Positions 35,291-44,694 of a stretch of DNA of 64,000 nucleotides are shown here, one piece after another. The notes under the pieces are model-generated. The model had not been told where the DNA came from, did not search any database, and saw only the letters and a list, made by a program, of their open reading frames with translations. The DNA comes from Peribacillus sp. ACCC06369 (lineage in GTDB: Bacteria; Bacillota; Bacilli; Bacillales; DSM-1321). Position numbers and translations under genes: made by a program. Every line of letters begins with the position of its first letter. The stretch's first letter is position 1. The stretch lies in assembly GCF_030348945.1 (NCBI RefSeq), contig NZ_JAUCEN010000002.1, forward strand, positions 2,480,001-2,544,000, written 5' to 3'.

Positions 35291-35326
35291 AACACCTGCA
35301 TCTCTTAAGGTGCGGGTGTTTTTTTA
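35291..35326 (+). terminator. Terminator of the NAD salvage operon
   Basis: AACACCTGCA pairs with TGCGGGTGTT (one G-U pair), followed by seven T's. Confidence 0.85.
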
Positions 35327-35396
35327 CAAGACCACTACTATCACCTTTGCTAACACATCAGTAATTAAAAATTTTACCAGCAAAGGGGAAAACTAA

Positions 35397-36422
35397 ATGT
35401 CGACTCTACATATGGATTTATCCAGGCTTATTAAAGAAACAAGCAAGGAAATTGATTTCTCGGGTGTAGTTGGTGTGAAAGTGGGAGATGATCTGATCCA
35501 TAGCTCAGCACATGGCTATTCCAATCGATCGGATGAGATTATGAATACGACTGAAACAAGGTTCGGAATTGCTTCTGGATGTAAACTGTTTACCGCGATC
35601 GCCATTTGCCAGTTAATACAAAAAGGGAAACTTAGCGTTGAGTCTAAACTTCAAGACTGTCTTCCGATGGTGTTTCCTAATTTTCATCAAAATGTAACCA
35701 TACATCACCTCTTAACACACACTTCGGGCATTCCTGATTACTTTGATGAAGAAGTGATGGAGGATTTTGAAGAGCTATGGCAGAAAAATCCGATGTACCA
35801 TATAAAAAGATTAAAAGATTTCCTGCCAATGTTTCAAGATGGCGTGATGATGTTCGAACCCGGGGGAAGATTTCATTATAATAATGCTAGCTATATTGTA
35901 TTGGGATTAATTGTTGAGGAACTAACCGGCCTCGAATTTTCTGAATATATCAATAAAAATATCTTTCTGCCTTGTGAAATGAAGAATTCCGGTTATTTTT
36001 CCATGGACAAGCTTCCTAAAAATACTGCATTAGGGTACATTGACGAAGAAAATGGAGCATGGAGAACGAATGTTTATTCCCTTCCGATCAAAGGTGGAGC
36101 GGATGGAGGGGCGTATATTTCCACAACAGATATGTTCAGGTTTTGGGAAGGGTTATTTTCCAATCAGTTACTGAATCAAGAATATACCAATCTTTTATTG
36201 GAACCCCATATTTCTACGGAAGATGAAGGGGAATACTATGGGTATGGTATATGGATTAGTAAAAAAAATGACGGGATATTCAAATATCATATTATGGGAT
36301 ATGACCCCGGTGTAAGTTTCCATTCTGCGGTATATCCGGCAAATCGGATGAAAACGGTCATTGTTTCAAATGAAAGCATGGGTCCGTACGATATTGCCCG
36401 CGCAATCGAGAAAGAATTATAA
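35397..36422 (+). CDS. Serine hydrolase of the class C beta-lactamase/PBP4* family
   Basis: A 341-residue protein with the three active-site motifs: SxxK in FGIASGCKLFTAIAI (about 60), YNN in FHYNNASYIVLG (about 160) in place of YxN, and HIMGYDPG (about 300) in place of the KTG box. Such enzymes act as esterases, D-amino-acid peptidases or transpeptidase-like proteins. No signal peptide or membrane helix is seen, so it is probably cytoplasmic and not a resistance enzyme. GCAAAGGGG precedes the ATG. Monocistronic. Confidence 0.88.
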   Translation: MSTLHMDLSRLIKETSKEIDFSGVVGVKVGDDLIHSSAHGYSNRSDEIMNTTETRFGIASGCKLFTAIAICQLIQKGKLSVESKLQDCLPMVFPNFHQNVTIHHLLTHTSGIPDYFDEEVMEDFEELWQKNPMYHIKRLKDFLPMFQDGVMMFEPGGRFHYNNASYIVLGLIVEELTGLEFSEYINKNIFLPCEMKNSGYFSMDKLPKNTALGYIDEENGAWRTNVYSLPIKGGADGGAYISTTDMFRFWEGLFSNQLLNQEYTNLLLEPHISTEDEGEYYGYGIWISKKNDGIFKYHIMGYDPGVSFHSAVYPANRMKTVIVSNESMGPYDIARAIEKEL

Positions 36423-36670
36423 ACAAATGAAACCATTTCGATAGGGAAAGGTTCCATCCTTCATTTAAATACCTAGTTTAAAAAGCGCTATCCTAATTAC
36501 TCGAATCAATACGGAAAAGTGCAAAAAATAGCCCCTAATCGTTGTAAATATAGGTTTTCTACAAATCGACAAAATAGTGCTGAAAGAGAAATGGAAGGAA
36601 TACGATAGTGAAATTGCCCCTCATGCCTTATGTTATAATATGGTATTAAGATAATTTGAGGGGGATATGT

Positions 36671-36886
36671 ATGGTTTCTTCTTTATTTATAATAATAGTA
36701 GTTGGCATTATAGTCCTGATTGGTTACAGAATAATTTTTAAAAAGAAAACGCCTTCTAACATGTATACACCATACGATGACATGTTAATGGGGAAAAAAG
36801 AAGATGTTAAAAGAGAACACCCGGCACAAGATACAAAACATAATTTTGAATATGAAGAAAAATGCGATGAAGACAAGACCGTTTAA
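36671..36886 (+). CDS. Small membrane protein (DUF3951-like)
   Basis: A 71-residue protein with one N-terminal membrane helix (residues 3-22, LFIIIVVGIIVLIGYRIIF) and a charged cytoplasmic tail starting KKKTPSNMYTPYDDMLMGK. The NxYTPxDD motif after the helix matches short Bacillus proteins of the DUF3951 type. ATG 36671 sits after GAGGGGGAT; a TTG at 36656 overlaps that site. The stop codon lies inside the terminator hairpin. Function unknown. Confidence 0.78.
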   Translation: MVSSLFIIIVVGIIVLIGYRIIFKKKTPSNMYTPYDDMLMGKKEDVKREHPAQDTKHNFEYEEKCDEDKTV

Positions 36887-36904
36887 ACGGTCTTGTCTTA
36901 TTTA
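36870..36904 (+). terminator. Terminator overlapping the stop codon
   Basis: A perfect 30-base palindrome (36870-36899, arms AAGACAAGACCGTTT and complement) includes the last codons and TAA of the small membrane gene; ATTTAAG follows. Confidence 0.75.
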
Positions 36905-37230
36905 AGGAGGGAGTTATAACTAATGAAAATAACATTTTCTAATTTTATACCTATATGGATATAGTTCTCATGCAAGCCAGCTGACCGGAATGGCACAAAA
37001 CAAATTAAAGAGAAATATTTGGACAGAAAGACTCATCGCATACCTTTATGGCGTGAGATGCCCCTTTTTTAAAACTATAGTCTGAAACGTCATTCCGTAT
37101 ATAGGGAATGAAGCTTTTATAGACCTAAAATATCAAACAAAGGATTTGTATATTTAGATATCTTGAAGTAGAGTATATTTAATATACAATATTCTAACCG
37201 GTATTTTCCGATGGAGGTTCTTTTTACGTT
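36905..37230. other. Intergenic stretch with a possible leader ORF
   Basis: AGGAGGG at 36905 is followed by ATG and only 13 codons (36923-36964), too short to judge. A CATTCC/GGGAATG hairpin lies near 37090-37112, followed by AAGCTTTT. Nothing else is recognisable up to the GGAGGT before 37231. Confidence 0.4.
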
Positions 37231-37527
37231 ATGAAGGCAAGATATGAACTCGCGAACATGAACTTAACAGTAAGCAATGTGACTTTACGTAATGCAGCGG
37301 ATAGTTATGTCCTCTTGAAAGCTGCAGATGATCAAAATAATAATGAAATTACGATCAAGCTTTCCCATGGTCAAGCGGAGTTTCTGGAAGCGGAATTACG
37401 TGAAGTAAATCGCCGTCGCAGGGAAAATAGTTCTGAAATATCCGGAAATGATCAAGAACGAATTAATGACGACGATTCTTTTAATCTGTTTAGCATTGAT
37501 TTATTCAATGAAAGTGAACCGAAGTAA
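37231..37527 (+). CDS. Hypothetical protein, 98 residues
   Basis: A soluble protein with an N-terminal beta-rich half (YELANMNLTVSNVTLRNAAD, SYVLLKAADDQNNNEITIKL) and a charged helix AEFLEAELREVNRRRREN, ending in an acidic low-complexity tail. GATGGAGGT lies upstream of the ATG with longish spacing. I do not recognise the family. It has no membrane segment or signal peptide and stands alone between short hypothetical genes. Confidence 0.6.
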   Translation: MKARYELANMNLTVSNVTLRNAADSYVLLKAADDQNNNEITIKLSHGQAEFLEAELREVNRRRRENSSEISGNDQERINDDDSFNLFSIDLFNESEPK

Positions 37528-37699
37528 TTGATAGCATATGTTTATTTTACCCCGCCTCAAATCCGCTTCTCTGTAACCTTTCCAATCTGATTTAAGATGA
37601 TGCTACAGAGAGTTTATCATTCCCGATGCAAAATCCGAATTTCAAAGATCATCCTGATTGAATGTCCATAAGGAAAATTTTAAGTAAGGTGACCTATCG

Positions 37700-38110
37700 T
37701 TACCTTTTTTTTGATTGCTTGAAAAAATTCTTCACTAAAAGGAATATGGATGATAGTACAGCAAAAACCATGAAAAATACGATGAACCCCCAAAGACCTA
37801 TAGCCGCATCTTGAAATTCCATATTCCCTCTGCTGGTAAGGGCTTGCTGTATTTCAATGGCAAATACTAAAACAACCATGACAGTAAAGGTATAAAGGAA
37901 AGAGAGTATCGTAATCCCAAAACGCATCCGGGAAATTAAATTAGATATAAATAACACGAACAAAAATATGATGATACCGATGATTCCCATTATCCAAAAA
38001 TGCAGATCTTTGTCCGTTGCATTTGAATTTAATGTGTCACTCACAAAGAATAAAATGAAATCGTGAAGATTATTGACGACTTCCGCTAATATCTGGATGA
38101 TTTCTTTCAT
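37700..38110 (-). CDS. Membrane protein with three predicted helices
   Basis: A 136-residue protein with hydrophobic segments at about 41-62 (IMGIIGIIIFLFVLFISNLI), 68-90 (ITILSFLYTFTVMVVLVFAI) and 105-127 (LWGFIVFFMVFAVLSSIFLL), ending in a basic tail KNFFKQSKKR. The start has GGAGGTGTGAAAA upstream on the minus strand, a good ribosome binding site. The family is unknown to me. Its stop is followed by a short non-coding stretch. Confidence 0.7.
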   Translation of the reverse strand: MKEIIQILAEVVNNLHDFILFFVSDTLNSNATDKDLHFWIMGIIGIIIFLFVLFISNLISRMRFGITILSFLYTFTVMVVLVFAIEIQQALTSRGNMEFQDAAIGLWGFIVFFMVFAVLSSIFLLVKNFFKQSKKR

Positions 38111-38561
38111 TTTTCACACCTCCAATCCTTAGATTATAGCAGGTTATAAATCTATATAGAAGAGGGCTGGTTTTCAGGGGTGTAAAAGCTGACCTTACAT
38201 TAACGTAATATGCGATCATAAACATGCTAAGGCGAGTATATCTTCTACTATGTAAGTGTTTCATTCTTTCGCGTTTTATTGGGAAACATAAGAAAAGCAT
38301 AAGTGATGTCTTGGAAAGTCAAGACATGCAATGACAGCTAAATAAAGGTATAGTTAATGGTGAATAGATCAATCAAAATACATAGAAAAATAAAGAATAA
38401 GTTTTTTCATGGAAAGTAGGTGTACCTATTTCCAATATATTAATGCCTATAGCGATCTTAGCGATGATTGTTTTGATCGGTTTCTTTATTTATAAGGTTA
38501 GTAAAGAATAATTTGTATGATCTTATCCTTACTCAATGTTTTCATGGTTGGAGGAAAAAGA
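38111..38561. other. Mostly non-coding, possible tiny membrane ORF
   Basis: A frame ending at TAA around 38511 encodes a 22-residue hydrophobic peptide from ATG near 38443 (PIAILAMIVLIGFFIY core). It has no good ribosome binding site, so I do not call it a gene. No other feature seen. Confidence 0.35.
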
Positions 38562-38810
38562 ATGAATGATGTACATAATCATGTGTTAACGGTAATTGAT
38601 TTTATGAAAACCGGACACAAAACTTGCTTTGTGAAAGTAATCGGTTTTGATGCTGAATCCGGACAGAGTTTTGAAGGCGAAGTTAAATTTGTCGGTGATT
38701 TGCCTTTTGGAGATCTAATACATCCTCAACGGTCACATCTATCTTCCACTTGCAGGGAGTTTGTTCAGGGTGATTTGATGAACAGATATAGTCTGGGGCA
38801 GTTTGAATAA
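38562..38810 (+). CDS. Hypothetical protein, 82 residues
   Basis: ATG 38562 follows TTGGAGG at a good distance; the frame is open from 38517 but that start lacks a site. The protein begins MNDVHNHVLTVIDFMKTGHK, contains CFVKVIGFDAESGQSFEG and ends MNRYSLGQFE. It looks like a small folded protein but I do not recognise it. It is about 240 bases before the LXG toxin operon and in the same direction; any link is unknown. Confidence 0.55.
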   Translation: MNDVHNHVLTVIDFMKTGHKTCFVKVIGFDAESGQSFEGEVKFVGDLPFGDLIHPQRSHLSSTCREFVQGDLMNRYSLGQFE

Positions 38811-39051
38811 AGTGGTTGAAATTTTTATAGGGGATCTAACGAGGTGACATTTTTTACTTATTGTTTAAAATTGGTAAAATTCAGGGTATAAAGAATATGG
38901 TATGTATGAACTTTTGTATGCCAAACTTCTCTTTTAACTGATAAAATAGCATATTTTTCCCTATTTAACTCTCGGACTATAATCCTTATAATGATAAATA
39001 AGAAAAATATGACAGTTAGTGTAGGAATATACTGTTTTTGAGGTGAGTTTC

Positions 39052-39480
39052 ATGGTATATGCAGATATATTGAGTAATATACACTCTGCTATCTCCGGTA
39101 AAAAAGCTGATTTAAATGTGAAAATTGAACGTTTGGTAAATGCGAAAAACGATATTATAAGAGAACAGAGTATGTGCCTTAACGAGATCAGGAAAATAAA
39201 AGACCCTGAGCTAGGTGGCAGCTGGACAGGGCAGCGCTCAGATCATTTTCAGGAAGCCCGTCATGATGCCTATAATGTGATGTTCAGTATCATTCATGAC
39301 GATTATGACGATTACCAATGGAAAATCGAAGCGATGATTACAAAGTTAAATGCCGAGAATACGCTTCTGAGCATAGCGGGGAATATAGCCCAAGAAGCCG
39401 ACCACCTTTTAAGTAAAGGCGAAGAGGCATTTGAGCAGCTGGAAAGCAAAATATCAGATTTAAAAAGGCGGTTGTTTTAA
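39052..39480 (+). CDS. LXG-toxin partner protein, DUF5082-like
   Basis: A 142-residue, almost fully helical protein with heptad-like charged repeats (LNVKIERLVNAKNDIIREQ, LLSKGEEAFEQLESKISDLK) and a GGSWTGQRSDHF turn resembling the WXG bend. It matches the DUF5082 (YwqH-like) proteins encoded just before LXG toxins. Such LXG-associated helical proteins (Lap) bind the LXG domain and are needed for type VII export. ATG 39052 has GAGGTGAG upstream. Its stop overlaps the next start (TAATG). Confidence 0.82.
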   Translation: MVYADILSNIHSAISGKKADLNVKIERLVNAKNDIIREQSMCLNEIRKIKDPELGGSWTGQRSDHFQEARHDAYNVMFSIIHDDYDDYQWKIEAMITKLNAENTLLSIAGNIAQEADHLLSKGEEAFEQLESKISDLKRRLF

Positions 39481-39770
39481 TGACGACAATCAAACTGAAT
39501 CATCCTGCCGTAACGAAGCAAGTCGATCAGGTGAAGACGGCACTTGGTACAGTCACGCTCGGAAATCTGCCGGCAGGCGAACTTGGCAACAATAAATTGG
39601 AATTCACCTCGAAGTGGATCGATCGGGAAACGAACCTGGAGAAGGTCTTTGAGCAATATATCAAAATCGTCCAGAAAAATGTGGAAGATACCCGTGCCAA
39701 CATTGACTTATTAAAAGAACAAGATGAAGCCATCGCCCATACGTCTTCACATGGGTATCAGCCGCGATGA
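39480..39770 (+). CDS. LXG-toxin partner protein, DUF5344-like (YwqI-type)
   Basis: A 96-residue helical protein, starting at the ATG that overlaps the previous stop. It begins TTIKLNHPAVTKQVDQVKTA and holds FTSKWIDRETNLEKVFEQY, typical of YwqI/YxiC-type small proteins between the DUF5082 gene and the LXG toxin. Its stop overlaps the toxin start. It probably forms a complex with the toxin's LXG helical stalk for recognition by the type VII secretion system; no secretion genes are in the window. Confidence 0.82.
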   Translation: MTTIKLNHPAVTKQVDQVKTALGTVTLGNLPAGELGNNKLEFTSKWIDRETNLEKVFEQYIKIVQKNVEDTRANIDLLKEQDEAIAHTSSHGYQPR

Positions 39771-41743
39771 AAATATATGAAGCCAAGACATTGACGGCCG
39801 CAACCAAGTCGCGTGCCAAGCAATATGAAGAATTAAAGAAAGAAGTCGCAGCCCTGAAAAAGGAATTTCAGGGCATCGTTAGCTTGGATAATGAGTTTCA
39901 AGGTGCTGGTGCCACCGCCATCAAAAGCTTCTATGAAGCGCAAATCGAGGTGGCGGACGCCTGGATGGAACTTTTCACTACCCAGATCAGTTTTTTGGAA
40001 GGCATTCCAGCCAGCCTGGAAGAGGCGGATCTATCCGGAAATACGGTGGTCGAGGTTCCCTTTTTAGATGGCGAAGTCTCGACCGGCATTAACCAAGCGA
40101 AGTCGCTTGTCGATGAACAAGCGAGCGATCTTCAAAGAATCCTGAACAGCATTGACGATATCCTTCCTCTTGATATGTTCAACCAAAAGGACTTTAATGA
40201 AAAAATCACGCTGGCCGGACAGAGACTGGATGACACCGTGACAAAGGTCGAGAATGTCGACCGGCAATTGGTCGAGGAATATGATGTGTCCGTCGGGCAG
40301 GAAAACGTGGCCGTTGGCCTCTTCCGCGCCTTGCTTGATGCCACCAAACAGGACGGCAACGTTTCGCCGATGACGTTCAACCAATCGGCATTCAAGAATA
40401 GTGACGTCTATCAAGTGAAGGATGAAGTCGCCGGTCAGATGAAAGACTATCAGACCTTCAAAAAGCAACAAGCCGAAGCCCAGAAAATCGAACATGAAAT
40501 GGAAGAACTCGAAAACCGCCCATGGTATGAAAAAGCCTGGGATACGACAAAAACCTTTACAGGGGAATTCACGGGATATTATGATTCAATCAGGGCCTCA
40601 ACCGGAGTCGATCCAGTAACGGGCCGCAAGCTGTCCGATGCCGAACGAATCGCCGCCGGCGCCATGGCCGCCGCTGGATTCATCCCCGTCGTCGGCTGGG
40701 CTGGCCGGGCCATCAAAGGCGGCAGCGCCCTATACAAAACGGCCAAAGGACTCAACGCAGCGAACCACGCACTCGATGCCTATAAAACGACAAAAGGCTT
40801 TAGCCTCCTCCAGAAAACCGAATACGGGATATACGGACTCCTCGCAGCCAACGGCCTTGGCGAAGCGGTCACCGGCAAAGACATGTTCGGTAACCAACTA
40901 ACCGAGGAACAGCGCCAGAATGGGCTGTTGATGGCACTCGGAATCGGCGGTGTGGCTGGTGCGGCGAAGGTCGCAGATAAGGTAGCGAGTGGAACAAAGT
41001 TCGTCCCTTACAGTAAAGAATTTGCGCAAAAGCAGGTTCAGAAGGCAAAAGCATTCGGCCGGCAAATCGGTAATGTGGAAGTACCTCTTCGTATCAGGGT
41101 CGAAGAGTTAGCCACGGCGTATGGAAACAACTACAAGCATGTCACTTTTGATAAAACGACGATTAAGGATATCGTACAGAAGTTTGCGGTGAAGAGACTG
41201 TCTACTGTAAACCAGGCAAAGGCTGACGATGCGATGGTTGAAGCAGTTAGAAATCTACCAGCATATACAAGAAGACCTAACCAACCAAGAAATTATAAAT
41301 ATAAAGAACGTAATGAAGACGGAACTACACTGTACACTTTTATTTCAAACAAAAATGGAAAAGAATATCAAGTAATTTATGACAAAGATGGATACCCAAT
41401 TTTTCAATCAAAATTTGAAATTTACTTACCAGAAAAATATTTTTTAGAAACAGATGCTGCACAATTTGAATATTTATCTAAAACCTTATCTGAAGAAATT
41501 ATAAGCAATCCAGAACTAGCTGAAAAGTTCACAGCGAAAGAATATGAAGTGTTAAAAGAAGGTAGAGTTCCTAAAACACTTACTTGGCATCATCATCAGG
41601 AAACAGGTAGAATGCAAATTGTGGATTATTTTGAACACCAAGCAGCCGGACATACTGGTGGAAGAGCTATATGGGGCGGTGGTGAATCGGGCAGAAAAGG
41701 TATTATAAAAAAAGAAATTCTGGAGATGGTAACATGGGATTAA
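39767..41743 (+). CDS. LXG polymorphic toxin with C-terminal WHH-type nuclease
   Basis: A 658-residue toxin. Residues 1-200 are the LXG export domain (MKIYEAKTLTAATKSRAKQY). Residues about 265-420 hold a PT-TG pre-toxin segment (SIRASTGVDPVTGRKLSDAE) and small-residue helices. From about 476 a different, AT-rich tip begins. It ends with TWHHHQETGRMQIVDYFEHQ and AAGHTGGRAIWGGG, the WHH family of HNH/endonuclease VII nucleases. It should be exported by type VII secretion and cut DNA of rivals. The composition break near 41196 marks the tip junction. It overlaps its immunity gene by ten bases. Confidence 0.9.
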   Translation: MKIYEAKTLTAATKSRAKQYEELKKEVAALKKEFQGIVSLDNEFQGAGATAIKSFYEAQIEVADAWMELFTTQISFLEGIPASLEEADLSGNTVVEVPFLDGEVSTGINQAKSLVDEQASDLQRILNSIDDILPLDMFNQKDFNEKITLAGQRLDDTVTKVENVDRQLVEEYDVSVGQENVAVGLFRALLDATKQDGNVSPMTFNQSAFKNSDVYQVKDEVAGQMKDYQTFKKQQAEAQKIEHEMEELENRPWYEKAWDTTKTFTGEFTGYYDSIRASTGVDPVTGRKLSDAERIAAGAMAAAGFIPVVGWAGRAIKGGSALYKTAKGLNAANHALDAYKTTKGFSLLQKTEYGIYGLLAANGLGEAVTGKDMFGNQLTEEQRQNGLLMALGIGGVAGAAKVADKVASGTKFVPYSKEFAQKQVQKAKAFGRQIGNVEVPLRIRVEELATAYGNNYKHVTFDKTTIKDIVQKFAVKRLSTVNQAKADDAMVEAVRNLPAYTRRPNQPRNYKYKERNEDGTTLYTFISNKNGKEYQVIYDKDGYPIFQSKFEIYLPEKYFLETDAAQFEYLSKTLSEEIISNPELAEKFTAKEYEVLKEGRVPKTLTWHHHQETGRMQIVDYFEHQAAGHTGGRAIWGGGESGRKGIIKKEILEMVTWD

Positions 41744-42171
41744 AAAAGTGGCTATTTGTAGAGGAAGAAAAACCCGATGAGGGTGTAATTGCTTCGATTG
41801 AAAGAGTGTTTGAGATTGAATATCCTGATGACTACAAAATGTGTGTTATGAGATATAACGGAGGTTTTCCAGAGCCTAATATCTTTAATTTTGGTGAAGG
41901 GCAACAGGGAGTATTTAATGATTTAATTAGCTTTACTGATAATGATATAAATATAGGGATGTTTTATGAGCTATTTTCTAGTCCAACGTTAAAAGGGATT
42001 GTGCCTTTTGCCAGAGATCCATTTGGAAGCTACTTATGTTTTGATTATCGAAATAATTATCCTTCTCCCAAAATAATTTTCTTCAATCATGAAGAAGAAG
42101 CGTTATCATTAGTGTGTGATACATTTAGTGATTTGCTAGAGCAAATGTATTCTTTAGAAGATACAAAGTAG
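41734..42171 (+). CDS. SMI1/KNR4 (SUKH) immunity protein, likely partner of the WHH nuclease
   Basis: A 145-residue SUKH-fold protein with IERVFEIEYPDDYKMCVMRY, NGGFPEP, VPFARDPFGSYLCFDY and the C-terminal helix. Immunity proteins of this superfamily commonly neutralise nuclease toxins. The start overlaps the toxin stop, so it is co-translated and should protect the producer from the WHH nuclease. AGATGG is the only ribosome binding site, consistent with coupling. Confidence 0.88.
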   Translation: MGLKKWLFVEEEKPDEGVIASIERVFEIEYPDDYKMCVMRYNGGFPEPNIFNFGEGQQGVFNDLISFTDNDINIGMFYELFSSPTLKGIVPFARDPFGSYLCFDYRNNYPSPKIIFFNHEEEALSLVCDTFSDLLEQMYSLEDTK

Positions 42172-42190
42172 ATGGGGGAGCAAAAATAAA

Positions 42191-42649
42191 ATGGAATATA
42201 AATTTGAATATACATTTAAAAATATTACAGTAAGTGAACTTGAAAATTTCGAGAAAAAATTTAATTTAGTACTACCGGAAGATTTCAGTAAATTTTTATT
42301 ATCTAATAATGGTGGAAAAGCGGTAAATAGAAGATTTCAAACAGAAGATCGAACAATAACTTCCTCGATTATACTATTTTTCCCTTTATCTAGTGAAATA
42401 GAAGAAAATTTAGAAAGTAATTTCATTAAGTATAATGAAAGCAGGATTGTACCGAAAGATTTTCTCCCTATAGGATTAGATCCGGCTAATAGTTTAATCT
42501 GTTTATCTTTAGATAGAGAACAAAAAGGTAAAGTTTATTTTTGTGACATGGACTACTTTGAGGAGGATAATGAATTAAGGAAAGAATTTATTAAACCGAT
42601 ATCTGGAAATTTTAAAGAGTTCATGGACAATTTATTTGTCGCAAAGTAA
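42191..42649 (+). CDS. Second SMI1/KNR4 (SUKH) immunity protein
   Basis: A 152-residue SUKH protein with EKKFNLVLPEDFSKFLLSNN, GGKAVNRRF, PLSSEIEENLESN, LPIGLDPANSLICLSL and YFCDMDYF. It resembles but is not close to the preceding gene, so it probably guards against another, related nuclease rather than being a duplicate. It follows by 19 bases after AGATGGGGG. Extra immunity genes behind LXG toxins are usual and give protection against other strains' toxins. After it, about 230 bases hold only a short scrap (GGFQALSSTLSDAILQF near 42700-42770). Confidence 0.85.
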   Translation: MEYKFEYTFKNITVSELENFEKKFNLVLPEDFSKFLLSNNGGKAVNRRFQTEDRTITSSIILFFPLSSEIEENLESNFIKYNESRIVPKDFLPIGLDPANSLICLSLDREQKGKVYFCDMDYFEEDNELRKEFIKPISGNFKEFMDNLFVAK

Positions 42650-42879
42650 ATAAAGTCTGAATATTGGGTGCGAAAATACAACAATTAATATATAGAACCC
42701 GGTGGATTCCAAGCACTATCATCAACGCTTTCTGATGCTATTCTTCAATTTGTTCGTTTTTATGAATGATATTAAAAGCTATTAGCCATGGTTATAATTC
42801 TTTTGACCTTTTATACAAAATAAACCAAAACTTTACTCTTATCAGGTAGCGTCTTTTTTAGAGCAGGAGAGTAAAAGAA

Positions 42880-43331
42880 TTGAATGAATCAAACTACCAA
42901 AAAATAGCTCAAACTGTAAATGAGATAATTCCAGGAGAGTGGAGTAAAGTAATTTTGTATGGAGAAATTACTGTGGGGACAGGGACAGCGTTCATTTTCT
43001 ATCACTTAATTTTAATGATAACCTCATATATATCCATGATATACCTTAATTACATATTAGTTGAATGGAGCATAGAGAAACATGGCGGAGGTTAATAAAG
43101 ATCTTAAAAGACTTATCAGAAGAATTTAAACAGAATAATCAAGAACGATGTACCAATTTAACTTTTACTTTAGAAAGTACAGGAAAATTTAAGGTTGATT
43201 ATGATTATGTAGATCTATCAGATGCAGATGACCACGAAAGAAGTGTTATTTGGGAATATACTCATTTGGGTATTTTACCTGAATCTGAATATGATACAAG
43301 TATTTTAGAAGAATACCTTAAGAAAGAATAA
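42880..43331 (+). pseudogene. DUF600/YezG-type immunity gene, frameshifted
   Basis: The first frame (from TTG 42880) reads YQKIAQTVNEIIPGEWSKVI then LYGEITVGTGTAFIFYH and drifts into nonsense. A second frame gives IKILKDLSEEFKQNN, then TNLTFTLESTGKFKVDYDYV, DLSDADDHERSVIWEYTHLG and ends EEYLKKE. Together they make a YezG-like immunity protein, normally about 150 residues, with two shifts between 42990 and 43090. YezG-type proteins protect from YeeF-like nuclease toxins. It has probably lost function. Its 3' part recurs at 45262-45420. Confidence 0.8.
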
Positions 43332-43710
43332 TGAAGGACAAGAAAAGCTTGTTCTTTTGTATGACCTTAACGCAAAAGTTAAGGTCTTTTCATTGTTGAT
43401 ATGAATATGTATCATCTTAAGCCATATCGGTTCCTCAGATAAAAGGCCGTGAGGACTTAAAATCATATAGAATTACTTCAGGCAAGATGGCTAAGAAAAA
43501 AATAGCGAGTGGTATAAAGTTCGTCCCTTACAGCAAGAATTTGCGCAAAAGCAGGTTCAGTATGTAAAAGCTACAATAACAGACATAGAGAGATCGAGGA
43601 AAAACAACATTAAAAAATATAGGTGAAGAACTAGGTAAAAAAGAAATTCCTAAACGGATAAGTGTGGAACAAGTTTCCCTCGCAGGAGGACCTAGCCTTC
43701 CCCAAGTTGT
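43196..43710 (+). repeat. Direct repeat R2, copy 1 (copy 2 at 45262-45796)
   Basis: The two stretches, about 515 and 535 bases long, share the end of a DUF600 gene, a hairpin (ACCTTAACGCAAAAGTTAAGGT), non-coding DNA and a scrap of the LXG linker (GTKFVPYS region, EELGKKE, VEQVSLAGGP). Identity by eye is around 85-90 percent with small indels. It links two orphan toxin cassettes and shows that the array grew by duplication. Confidence 0.8.
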
Positions 43711-43783
43711 GGGCTTTATGGGAAAGTAGAAAAGAAAATTAATCCTCAGCTAACATATCATCCAAAAGACCAAATGCGATTTG

Positions 43784-44147
43784 TACGGACTCCTCGCAGC
43801 TAATGGCCTCGGCGAAGCGGCCACCGGCAAAGACATGTTCGGCAACCAGCTAACCGAGGAACAGCGCCAGAACGGGCTGTTGATGGCACTCGGAATCGGC
43901 GGTGTGCAGGTGCGGCGAAGGTCGCAGATAAAGTAGCGAGTGGTACAAAGTTAATTCCTTACAGTAAGGAATTTGCGCAAAAGCAGGTTCAGAAGGCAAA
44001 AGCATTCGGCCGGCAAATCGGTAATGTGGAAGTACCTCTTCGTATCAGGGTCGAAGAGTTAGCCACGGCGTATGGAAACAACTACAAGCATGTCACTTTT
44101 GATAAAACGACTATTAAGGATATAGTACAGAAGTTTGCGGTGAAGAG
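43784..44147 (+). repeat. Direct repeat R1, copy 2 (copy 1 at 40832-41196)
   Basis: 364 bases match the end of the linker of the intact LXG toxin gene (365 bases) almost base for base; about 20 substitutions are seen, mostly in the first half, and the last 150 bases are nearly identical. Copy 2 lacks one base in GTGGCTGG/GTGCAGG (about 43905), which breaks its frame upstream of the tip. It gives the homology needed to swap the second tip onto the full toxin. Confidence 0.9.
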
Positions 44148-44675
44148 TGATGGTGGTAAGGGTACAGGCATGTTATACCATGTCCAAAGAATCTCAGAAA
44201 TAGAGGTTATGTTCAAGCAAAATCCAAAACACAATGCAGAAGAATTTGCAAGACAGTTAAAGACCAAGAAAAAGGGTTGAATGATTTAACTAATGAAGAG
44301 TATTTAAAGAATAGAGAAAGATATATAGAAGAAGGAAGAGCTTTAGAAGGTAATGCAGCTCAAAAACTTGCTAGAAAGGAAGCTTTAAAAGAAAAAGTTT
44401 TAGAATTACGTAAACAAGGATTGTCTAGACAAGACGCAAACAAAAAAGCAAATGAATGGTTAGAAACTCAAGCTGCTCTCCATAACCCGGATCAAATTGC
44501 GGGAGGAAATCCTATTAATATAGGTGGGATGGGGGATAAAAAAGTTAATTCTTCTATTGGTTCTCAATGGAAATACAGAATAGATGTATTAGATGAACAA
44601 ATAAGAGAGCTATCAAAAACCATGGTTGAATCAGAAAGAAAATCAACATATTTAAATGTTAAATTAATGAATTAA
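43784..44675 (+). pseudogene. Orphan toxin cassette 1: LXG linker plus Ntox15-type tip
   Basis: After the repeated linker (open from 44026, VPLRIRVEELATAYGNNYKH) comes a new tip: VKSDGGKGTGMLYHVQRI, then RQLKTKKKG and stop. One base back the next frame continues LNDLTNEEYLKNRERY, KKANEWLETQAALHNPDQIA and NSSIGSQWKYRID. HNPD is the HxxD motif of Ntox15/Tde1-like DNases. The break is in AAGAAAAAGGG at 44267-44276; a one-base change restores it. With no start codon or LXG domain it is a displaced tip, not an independent toxin. The matching immunity gene follows by 19 bases. Confidence 0.82.
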
Positions 44676-44694
44676 TTATTGGAGGGAGAATAAT

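Noticed and set aside
44260..44285. Programmed -1 frameshift in the Ntox15 tip (AAGAAAAAGGG)
   Set aside because: A -1 shift here would join the frames, but the heptamer is not a canonical slippery site and the linker upstream is broken too; simple decay is likelier.
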